64,000 bases of DNA from positions 1,302,001 to 1,366,000 of the forward strand of contig OZ241886.1 in the NCBI GenBank assembly GCA_965203375.1, read 5' to 3'. The notes under the pieces were generated by a model. The model had not been told where the DNA came from. It ran no database searches and saw nothing but the letters and a program-made list of their open reading frames with translations. The DNA is from CATQHS01 sp965203375. GTDB taxonomy: Bacteria; Actinomycetota; Acidimicrobiia; Acidimicrobiales; Aldehydirespiratoraceae. The translations under genes and the position numbers were made by a program. Positions 15,199 through 21,927 of the stretch are shown piece by piece. The number at the start of each line of letters is the position of its first letter. Position 1 is the first letter of the stretch.

Positions 15199-15876
15199 GT
15201 GATTGAGCCGGTTGTTCTTGGTGTGGGGATGGGGGTGCTGCATCTTTTTTGTGATCGTCGTCCTGGTTGTGACGATGGGGCGGTGGTGGATGCGGTGGTG
15301 AGGGCACAGGAGGGGGGGACCCAGGTGGTGGCTGTGGCCGTTTTGGGGCATGGTGCTGAGCTGGCCTTTATGGCTCTGGATGCCGACGCTTGGAAGCTGC
15401 GGGACTTTCAGACGGCGCTGGCTGGCGCTGGGTTGGAGGTGGTGGACAGCTTTGTGTCGATCACCGAGCTGTCCGAGTACGCCCGGGGCCTTCCCGCTGA
15501 GATGGCGGACATGCGGCTCAACCCGAAGCTGCCGCCCGAGGGCAAGCCGGCCTGGTGCTTCTACCCGATGACCAAGCGGCGCAACCCTGTACAGAACTGG
15601 TACGAGCTGCCGTTTGAGCAGCGCAAGGAGCTCATGTACGAGCATGGCGCCTCGGGTCGCAAGTTCGCGGGGCGCATCGTGCAGCTCGTCACTGCCTCGA
15701 CTGGCCTTGACGACTGGGAGTGGGGGGTGACGCTGTTCGGCTGTGGCCTTGAGGACCTCAAGGAGACCGTCTACACCATGCGCTACGACCGGGCCTCGGC
15801 CGCCTACGCCGAGTTCGGCCCGTTCACAACCGGGCTGGTGGGGCCGGTGGGCGAGATCCTGGCCCGCACCCGCTGA
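15199..15876 (+). CDS. hemQ: Coproheme decarboxylase ChdC (HemQ, chlorite dismutase family)
   Basis: The last enzyme of the coproporphyrin-dependent heme pathway; it decarboxylates coproheme III to heme b. The family core is KRRNPVQNWYELPFEQRKEL, whose Tyr after Trp is the catalytic radical residue, followed by EHGASGRKFAGRIVQLVTAS, GLDDWEWGVTLF and YDRASAAYAEFGPF. Length (225) is typical. Start is GTG. Together with hemE and the FAD oxidase gene at 39-42 kb it shows that this organism makes heme by the Gram-positive route. A small unknown gene and a methyltransferase follow on the same strand. Confidence 0.94.
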   Translation: MIEPVVLGVGMGVLHLFCDRRPGCDDGAVVDAVVRAQEGGTQVVAVAVLGHGAELAFMALDADAWKLRDFQTALAGAGLEVVDSFVSITELSEYARGLPAEMADMRLNPKLPPEGKPAWCFYPMTKRRNPVQNWYELPFEQRKELMYEHGASGRKFAGRIVQLVTASTGLDDWEWGVTLFGCGLEDLKETVYTMRYDRASAAYAEFGPFTTGLVGPVGEILARTR

Positions 15877-15892
15877 CCGTGGCCGCTAGGCG

Positions 15893-16216
15893 GTGCTCGT
15901 GAGCGGTCTGGTTGCCGTCACCCGCGATCTCATGGATGCCAGCCGCATCCGCTCGGCTGTGCTGGACGCGATGGTGGTGGCCGACCTCGGCGGTCCGGCA
16001 CTGGCCGGCGCCGATCTCATCGTGTTGGACTTGGCCGCTGGCATCGACCCGGCCGCGGCGGCCGCCATCGGTCCCCCGGTGGTGGCCTACGGTCCTCATG
16101 TTGACGGCGAGGCGCTGGCCTCGGCGGTGGCGGCCGGATGCGCCGACGCCCTGGCTCGCTCGGTGTTCTTCCGGCGCCTGCCCGCCCTACTCGCCGAACA
16201 CGACGCGGCCCGGTGA
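15893..16216 (+). CDS. Small hypothetical protein, receiver-like
   Basis: A 107-residue protein overlapping the next gene by 4 bp (GTGA), so likely co-translated with it. Alternating beta/alpha pattern (ADLIVLDLAAGID, PPVVAYGPHVDGEAL, ALASAVAAGCADALARS) resembles a truncated response-regulator receiver fold, but the phosphoacceptor is not clear. I assign no function. GTG 15893 or 15899 may be the start. Confidence 0.65.
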   Translation: MLVSGLVAVTRDLMDASRIRSAVLDAMVVADLGGPALAGADLIVLDLAAGIDPAAAAAIGPPVVAYGPHVDGEALASAVAAGCADALARSVFFRRLPALLAEHDAAR

Positions 16217-16968
16217 CCGGTAGTCCCGGTGGGGGATTTGAGGGGGTGTGGGCGCGGGCGTCGGGCGTGGAGGGCTGGCTGAGCGAGGGCCAGGCCCGCC
16301 TGCTTTACGACCGAGCCTCCGGGCTGGGGCCCGATGCCGTCGTGGTGGAGATCGGCAGCTTCCGGGGCCGGTCCACCATCCTGCTGGCCTCGGCTGCTCC
16401 GGCCGGGGCCGAGGTGGTGGCCATAGACCCTCATGCGGGCGGCGACCGCGGCCCCCGGGAGATCGCCCCCGAGCCGGCCCGGGGCGAAGCCGACCGGGCC
16501 GCTTTCGAGGCCAATCTGGCCGCGGCCGGCCTGTCCGAGCGGGTCCGCCACGTCCGATTGGCCTCGGCCGCGGCGGGCGGCGCCGTAGACGGCGGCATCG
16601 ACCTGCTCTACGTCGACGGCGCCCACCGGTTCGGCCCGGCCCGCTTCGATCTCACCGAATGGGGCGGGCGGGTCCGGCCCGGCGGGACCATGCAGGTCCA
16701 CGACGCTTTCAGCTCGGTGGGCGTGACCCTGGCCCTGCTGACCACCGTTTTCATCGGCGCCGACTGGCGCTACGTCGGCCGGCGCCGGTCCCTGGCCGAG
16801 TATCGGAGGACGCGGCTCGGTGCCCGCGGCCGCCTGGCCAACGCCGGCCGCCAGGCCGCCCAGTTGCCGTGGTTCCTGCGCAACCTGGCGGTGAAGGCGC
16901 TCATCGTCGCCCGCCTCGCCCCCCTAACCCGGCTGTTGGGCCACCGCGGCGGCCACTGGCCCTACTGA
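16213..16968 (+). CDS. Class I SAM-dependent methyltransferase
   Basis: A 251-residue Rossmann-fold methyltransferase of the Methyltransf_24/O-methyltransferase type. The SAM-binding motif is VVVEIGSFRGRSTILLA, the second strand is VVAIDPHAG, and the acidic strand is IDLLYVDGAHRFG, followed by GGTMQVHDAF. The C-terminal ~60 residues (LGARGRLANAGRQ onwards) form a basic, amphipathic tail, perhaps membrane associated. The substrate is unknown. The GTG start overlaps the previous stop. A second protein of the same family is at 30776-31408. Confidence 0.85.
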   Translation: MTGSPGGGFEGVWARASGVEGWLSEGQARLLYDRASGLGPDAVVVEIGSFRGRSTILLASAAPAGAEVVAIDPHAGGDRGPREIAPEPARGEADRAAFEANLAAAGLSERVRHVRLASAAAGGAVDGGIDLLYVDGAHRFGPARFDLTEWGGRVRPGGTMQVHDAFSSVGVTLALLTTVFIGADWRYVGRRRSLAEYRRTRLGARGRLANAGRQAAQLPWFLRNLAVKALIVARLAPLTRLLGHRGGHWPY

Positions 16969-16994
16969 CCGGCACCCTGCTCGCGGCCTCGGCC

Positions 16995-17167
16995 ATCGCG
17001 GTGGGTGGGGGCGGCAGCATTGGCCCTGCTCCGCAGATCGACTGATTGATCCCCCAGAACGTGGCCTATCGCGGTGGGTGGGGGCGGCAGCATTGGCCCT
17101 GCTCCGCAGATCGACTGATTGATCCCCCAGAACGTGGCCTATCGCGGTGGGTGGAGGCGGCAGCATT
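16995..17167. repeat. 73-bp tandem repeat, about 2.4 copies
   Basis: Unit copies start at 16995, 17068 and 17141; the first two are essentially identical and the third is partial, ending near 17167. It fills most of the gap between the methyltransferase and Nudix genes. No gene in it. Confidence 0.93.
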
Positions 17168-17248
17168 GTCCCCGCTGACCCTTTCGGCGTCCGCCGCCGG
17201 GATTCGCTGGCCCGCGGACGGCCCACGGCCACCGGGTAGGGTGCCCGG

Positions 17249-17944
17249 GTGAGCGATCAGCCCCGGCGTCCGGCCTCGGAGGCCGATCTGGTGCGCTGGG
17301 CCGAGACTCTGGCCGGCATCGCCAGCACCGGCCTGGGGTTCACCCAGAGCCAGTACGAGCGGGAGCGTTTCGAGGAGGTTCTGGCCGTGGCCGCCGACAT
17401 CCGCTCCCACAGCGCGGTGGGCGTGGACGCCAGCCACCAGGTCGAGGAGTGGCTGGACCGGGTCGGGGTGGGCGTGGCCGGGTACGTGACCCCCAAGCTC
17501 ACCGTGGGCGCGGTGGTCGGCGACGACGAGGGCAAGCTGCTGCTGGTGCGCCGGGCCGACTTCGGGGTGTGGCTGTATCCCACCGGCTGGTCCGACGTGG
17601 GCTATTCGCCCTCGGAGGTAGTGGTCAAGGAGGTGGCCGAGGAGACCGGGATCGAGTGCGAGGTGATCCGCCCCATCGCCGTGCTCGACGGAATGCGGCG
17701 GGGCTTCACCCGAATCCCGTCCGTGTCGCTGGTGTTCCACTGCCGGATGACCGGGGGCGAACTGCAGCCCCACCCGCTGGAATGCACCGATGTGGGCTTC
17801 TTCGCCGAGGGCGGCCTTCCCGAGCCCACGGCCCGGCCCGACCTGTGGGCCGACCGGGCCTTTAGGGCCATCCGGGGCGAGCCCATCGACGTGATGTTCG
17901 ACCTGCCCCGCACCCCGCCGTGGCGGGGCGTGCCCGAGGCCTGA
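17249..17944 (+). CDS. Nudix hydrolase with N-terminal Nudix_N-type domain
   Basis: A 231-residue Nudix hydrolase, cleaving nucleoside diphosphates linked to another moiety. The Nudix box is GWSDVGYSPSEVVVKEVAEETGI. Two box positions deviate: the first Glu of Gx5E is Tyr and the RE pair is KE, a pattern I associate with the ADP-ribose-like subgroup having an N-terminal helical domain, which is present here (residues 1-75, EADLVRWAETLAGIASTGL). Catalytic EExG is intact. The substrate cannot be named. The next gene starts 3 bp after its stop, so the two are likely an operon. Confidence 0.88.
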   Translation: MSDQPRRPASEADLVRWAETLAGIASTGLGFTQSQYERERFEEVLAVAADIRSHSAVGVDASHQVEEWLDRVGVGVAGYVTPKLTVGAVVGDDEGKLLLVRRADFGVWLYPTGWSDVGYSPSEVVVKEVAEETGIECEVIRPIAVLDGMRRGFTRIPSVSLVFHCRMTGGELQPHPLECTDVGFFAEGGLPEPTARPDLWADRAFRAIRGEPIDVMFDLPRTPPWRGVPEA

Positions 17945-17947
17945 GCC

Positions 17948-18805
17948 GTGGCCGTCGAGGCCCTGACGGCTTCCGACGTCGACTACGGCGTCACCCGCGA
18001 CGGCCTGATCCAACTCCGCCGCCGCTGGCACGCGGCGGGGCCGGCCCGGGCGGCGGTTTACGTGCTGCACGGGGTGGCCGAGCACTCGGGCCGGTACGAG
18101 CACGTGGGCTCGGCCCTGGCCAGCCGGGGCTTCGAGACGGTGGCCACCGACCACCGGGGCCACGGCCGCTCCGGCGGCCGCCGGGGCCATGTGGACCAGT
18201 GGTCGCAGTACCTCGACGACGTCGAGGATCAGATGGCCGAGGTCCGCGGCCTGGGCCTGCCCGTGGTGATGCTGGGGCATTCGCTGGGCGGGCTGATGGC
18301 CCTGTCTTACTGCGTCGAGGGCCGGCCCGGTCCCGACCTGCTGGCCGTGTCGGCCCCGGCTCTGGGCTACGTCCTGGACTCGCCCCAGAAGCTGCTGTAT
18401 CTGGCCGGTCCGGTGCTGGCCTCGCTGGCCGCGGCCGCCCCGGTGTCGATCAACCGGGACCTGTCGCTGCTGTCGTCCGACCCCGAGGCGGCCGCGAGGG
18501 CCGCGGCCGACCCCCTGTGGAACGGCGAGGTCACCGTCTCGCTCGGCTGGGAGCTGCTGAGGGCCATGGCCCGCACCCGGGCCCGCCTCGACCGCCTTGA
18601 AATCCCCGTCATGTGCGTCCACGGCAGCGACGACGGCCTCGTGCCCGCCGCCTCCTCGGAGATCCTGGCCACCGCCGCGGGTGCCGAGCGCCGGGTGTAC
18701 GACGGCCTGCGCCACGAGGTGTTCAACGAGCCCGCCGGCCTGGACGTGCTGGCCGAGGTCATCGACTGGATCGAATCCAACCTCCCCGCCCCGGCGGGAC
18801 GCTGA
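17948..18805 (+). CDS. Alpha/beta hydrolase, monoacylglycerol lipase-like
   Basis: A 285-residue serine hydrolase of the monoglyceride lipase/lysophospholipase family. The oxyanion segment is VLHGVAEHSGRY, followed by DHRGHGRSGG. The nucleophile elbow is GHSLGG, the acid is in CVHGSDDGLVP, and the His is in LRHEVFNEP. No signal peptide, so cytosolic. It likely hydrolyses monoacylglycerols or lysophospholipids. It is directly downstream of the Nudix gene and is the last host gene before the disrupted mrr. Confidence 0.9.
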   Translation: MAVEALTASDVDYGVTRDGLIQLRRRWHAAGPARAAVYVLHGVAEHSGRYEHVGSALASRGFETVATDHRGHGRSGGRRGHVDQWSQYLDDVEDQMAEVRGLGLPVVMLGHSLGGLMALSYCVEGRPGPDLLAVSAPALGYVLDSPQKLLYLAGPVLASLAAAAPVSINRDLSLLSSDPEAAARAAADPLWNGEVTVSLGWELLRAMARTRARLDRLEIPVMCVHGSDDGLVPAASSEILATAAGAERRVYDGLRHEVFNEPAGLDVLAEVIDWIESNLPAPAGR

Positions 18806-18831
18806 AGCCCCTAATGCTGGGGTCGCAGTAA

Positions 18832-19279
18832 ATGTCTGCAGATTCTGGGGTTCCGGCATCAGAGGAACTCATGGCACCGACCGTGACGGCTCTTCGCGAG
18901 CTTGGCGGCTCTGGTCATATAACGGAGATAAATGAACGAGTCATTGAAGCTGAGAACTTCAATGAGGAACAACTGTCTTCGAGTATGTCAACCGGTGTAT
19001 CTAAGATAGAGTACCGTTTGGCGTGGGCTCGCACATACCTCAAAAATATTGGGATGGTGACGAACTCAGCAAGGGCTGTTTGGTCTTTGACAGAAAAAGG
19101 CTTGACTGTTAGCGAGAATCAAATACTGTCCGAGATGTCCAGATGGCGCACGATATTGCGTGACCGTAGAAGACTGCCTCAAGATAGAACCAAAAATACA
19201 GATGAAACAGATTCAGATTCGGAATTAGAATCCGAATGGCAGGAGGTCTTAGTAACGAGACTCTTAGATATGGCACCTA
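18832..19279 (+). pseudogene. mrr: Mrr restriction endonuclease, N-terminal part (interrupted by IS)
   Basis: The N-terminal winged-helix region of an Mrr-type restriction endonuclease, which cleaves methylated DNA. Recognisable segments are APTVTALRELGGSGHITEIN and SKIEYRLAWARTYLKNIG followed by WSLTEKG. The frame enters the insertion sequence at a TA (19278-19279) and stops at 19299 inside it. Joining this part to 20413-20822, leaving one TA, restores a continuous 285-residue frame (…MAPSSFERLAQRLL…). The gene is AT-richer than its neighbours, so it was acquired before it was inactivated. Confidence 0.92.
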
Positions 19280-20410
19280 GTGGTCCGTCGCTGAAATGAT
19301 GTGGTGGTGTAGTGTGGTGGCATGACACAGATTCTGGAGATGTCGGCTGGGGATCGGGAGGCGCTGGAGCGTCTTGCCAAGTCGGGGGTTGAGCCTCATC
19401 GGCGGGTGGTGACGGCCAAGGCCCTGTTGGCTTTGGCCGGCGGGGCTTCGGTGCGGGCGACGGCCAGGGCGCTGGGCTCGCATGAGGACACGGTGCGGCG
19501 CTGGCGCAACCGGTTCGCGGAGTCGGGGGTGTCGGGTGTGGGGGTTGTGGCGCCGGGCCGGGGCCGCAAGCCCCAGATCCCCGCGGCGACGGTGGAGGCG
19601 ATCGTGGACGACACCTTGCACAGCGTGCCCGAGGACGGCTCGGCGGCGTGGTCGACGCGGTCGCTGGGCGCCCGCCACGGGGTGGGCAAGGACACCGTGG
19701 CGCGCATCTGGAGGTCGCGGGGCCTGCGGCCGTGGCGGGCCGAGACGTTCAAGCTGTCGACCGACCCCGATTTCGAGGCCAAGCTGGTCGACGTGGTGGG
19801 CCTGTACGCGGACCCGCCCGAGCGGGCCGCGGTGTTCAGCTTCGACGAGAAAACCCAGTGCCAGGCCATCGACCGGACCCAGCCGTCGCTGCCGATGCGC
19901 CCGGGCCGGGCCCGGACCATGACTCACGACTACAAGCGCTGTGGCACCACCGACCTGTTCGCCGCGCTCAACGTCGCCACCGGAGAGGTCCTGCACCAGA
20001 CCCGCAAACGCCACACCGGCCGAGACGTGCTGGCCTTCTTCAAATGGATCGACCTGCACACCCCGCGCCATCTCGATATCCACATCGTGCTCGACAACCT
20101 CTCAGCCCACAAATCCGAGCCCGTGCGCACCTGGCTCGCCCACCCCAGGCGCCGACGCTGGCACCTGCACTTCACCCCCACCTCGGCGTCGTGGCTCAAC
20201 CTCATCGAAGCCTGGTTCTCCGTGCTCACCCGCAAAGCCCTCACCGACAACAGCTTCAGCTCCGTCGCCGAGCTGACCGAGACCATCGACACCTGGGCCC
20301 AGAACTGGAACCACAACCCCAAACCCCTCGCCTGGACCAAACCCGCCGACGACATCATCGCCAAAGTCAAACGAGGCAAAGCCACCCTCACCAAAATGGA
20401 GACACACCAC
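19280..20410 (+). mobile_element. IS630-family insertion sequence inside mrr
   Basis: A 1131-bp element flanked by TA on both sides (19278-19279 and 20411-20412), the target duplication typical of IS630/Tc1-like elements. Imperfect inverted ends read GTGGTCCGTCGC (left) and GTGGTGTGTCTC (right, reverse complement). It contains one transposase gene. It splits mrr in frame, so precise excision would restore the gene. Confidence 0.92.
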
Positions 20411-20413
20411 TAG
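19322..20413 (+). CDS. IS630-family transposase
   Basis: A 363-residue DDE transposase. The N-terminal helix-turn-helix is RATARALGSHEDTVRRWRNR and a second Arg-rich HTH region follows near SLGARHGVGKDTVARIW. The catalytic triad is in FSFDEKTQCQ, HIVLDNLSAH and WLNLIEAWFSVL. The stop codon TAG is made from the right-hand TA target plus one host base, as is known for some IS630 elements. The frame is intact, so the element may still be active. GC content is close to that of the host. Confidence 0.96.
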   Translation: MTQILEMSAGDREALERLAKSGVEPHRRVVTAKALLALAGGASVRATARALGSHEDTVRRWRNRFAESGVSGVGVVAPGRGRKPQIPAATVEAIVDDTLHSVPEDGSAAWSTRSLGARHGVGKDTVARIWRSRGLRPWRAETFKLSTDPDFEAKLVDVVGLYADPPERAAVFSFDEKTQCQAIDRTQPSLPMRPGRARTMTHDYKRCGTTDLFAALNVATGEVLHQTRKRHTGRDVLAFFKWIDLHTPRHLDIHIVLDNLSAHKSEPVRTWLAHPRRRRWHLHFTPTSASWLNLIEAWFSVLTRKALTDNSFSSVAELTETIDTWAQNWNHNPKPLAWTKPADDIIAKVKRGKATLTKMETHH

Positions 20414-20822
20414 TTCATTTGAGAGACTAGCGCAGCGGCTTCTTCGAGAAGCCGGCTTCCGTAATGTAGAGGTACTTGGTAAAAGCGGCGACGGAGGTTT
20501 GGATGGTGTTGGCATCCACCGGATCTCTCTTGTATCATTTCGTGTCTACTTTCAGTGTAAACGCTGGCGTAATCCGGTTGGCTCTAAAGAGGTACGCGAC
20601 TTTCGCGGTGCTATGAGTGGTAGAGGCGAACAAGGTTTGCTGATTTCGACCGCATCGTTTACTCAAGATGCGCGCAGAGAAGCAACTCGAGATGGCGCGC
20701 CACTGGTAGACTTAGTGGATGGCAATGATCTCTGCGAGTTGTTGAAGCAGTACAGGTTGGGTGTGAGAGTTGAGATGGTTGAAGACGTATCTATCGACAC
20801 TGCGTTTTTCGACCAGTTCTGA
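20412..20822 (+). pseudogene. mrr: Mrr restriction endonuclease, catalytic part (separated by IS)
   Basis: The C-terminal nuclease domain of mrr. The PD-(D/E)XK core reads GKSGDGGLDGVG, then FQCKRW (the QxK form usual in Mrr), followed by REVRDFRGAM-like KEVRDFRGAMSGRG, LISTASFTQDAR, and DLVDGNDLCELL. It has no start of its own; expression from the insertion sequence is possible but unproven. Confidence 0.93.
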
Positions 20823-20895
20823 CAAAGCTCTGGTGCCTGCCGAGATCATACGCGTCGCCGCCGGTTGAGCCGGACTGAGCGAGCCGACGTAGGAT

Positions 20896-21864
20896 GTGAC
20901 CATGGCCGCCGCGGTTGCTTCTGCTTCCCGTCCGCCCACCGTGGAGGAGGCCCGGGCCGCTGCCGCGGCCATCGGCGCGGCCCACCCGGATGTGGCGAGG
21001 GTGATGCTGTTCGGGTCGGTGGCCCGGGGCGAGGCCGTCTCCGACAGCGACATCGACTTGGTAGTTCTGGTTGACGACTTGGGCGACTACCGGGATCGAG
21101 GCCGGCTAGCTGGCCAACTGGCCGACGCGGCTCGAACCGCCGCTTCGCACCGGGTGGACGTCCAACTCTCTGATCTGGTTGAGTGGAGAACCCGCACTGG
21201 GCATGTGTCGTCTTCGTTTGAGGCGAGTCTGGCCGGAGAGCTGATATCGCTCCTTCAGAGGGAGCCTCGAACCGAGCCCGACTGGGGGAAACCGATGAGC
21301 AGAGCGGCCACGAACCTGGCCGAGGCGACAAACCGGTGCCGGGATCTGAGGGACCACCTGCAGCAACTCACGGAGCGGCTGATCCCGGGCCGTTACGAGG
21401 CGGCCGCAGAAGACTCGGCCCGACGCGAGGAATACCTGCGAAACCGTCGGCGGTTCGTCTGCGGCCACGCCGCCGATGTGATTGAGTTGGCCGTCAAGAC
21501 GGTGATTACCGTGGCCGGGATCTCCCCGGCCCACAGGCACGACATCGGAAAACTGCTCAAGCAGGTCGAGTCCGCCTCGCTCCATCGCGAACTCTCAGAG
21601 ATCATCCGGGCTGCGAGCGTGAGCATTGAAGAGATGTCGGCTTGGCACGTCAAGGCCAACTACGCCAACGACGTGGAGCAGCAATGGACGGACGCCGGAG
21701 TTCAACTGCCGGGCATGGTCCAGTTGGCTCACGACATGGCCGTCCACGCCCGCGACGCCTTCACGGCCGCGGGCGGCAGTCATCTGCTGTGCCAAGAGAT
21801 TGATGAGGCTCTCGCCGTCCTGCGCCGTGAGGCCCCGCCGCTCACCGGAGCCGAGATCGTTTAG
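20896..21864 (+). CDS. One-chain MNT-HEPN protein (minimal nucleotidyltransferase fused to HEPN)
   Basis: The N-terminal ~110 residues form a minimal nucleotidyltransferase with LFGSVARGEAVSDSDIDLVV (GS-x10-DxD). The C-terminal ~170 residues form an all-helical HEPN-like domain with an R-x4-H motif in RRRFVCGHAADVIEL. In MntA-HepT toxin-antitoxin systems these two are separate neighbouring genes: the nucleotidyltransferase AMPylates and silences the HEPN RNase. Here both are in one 322-residue polypeptide, with a helical linker of about 40 residues. Start is GTG 20896 or ATG 20902. It lies directly after the broken mrr, extending the defence-like stretch. GC content is host-like. Confidence 0.8.
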   Translation: MTMAAAVASASRPPTVEEARAAAAAIGAAHPDVARVMLFGSVARGEAVSDSDIDLVVLVDDLGDYRDRGRLAGQLADAARTAASHRVDVQLSDLVEWRTRTGHVSSSFEASLAGELISLLQREPRTEPDWGKPMSRAATNLAEATNRCRDLRDHLQQLTERLIPGRYEAAAEDSARREEYLRNRRRFVCGHAADVIELAVKTVITVAGISPAHRHDIGKLLKQVESASLHRELSEIIRAASVSIEEMSAWHVKANYANDVEQQWTDAGVQLPGMVQLAHDMAVHARDAFTAAGGSHLLCQEIDEALAVLRREAPPLTGAEIV

Positions 21865-21927
21865 ACACCGGCGAATATAACGAAGTTGGGTTTTACGACC
21901 TCTTGTTGTGTAACAGCATCGGCCGGG

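Noticed and set aside
13878..17248. Prophage or integrative element around the repeats
   Set aside because: Apart from repeats there are only host-type genes; no integrase, phage structural gene or recombinase is seen.
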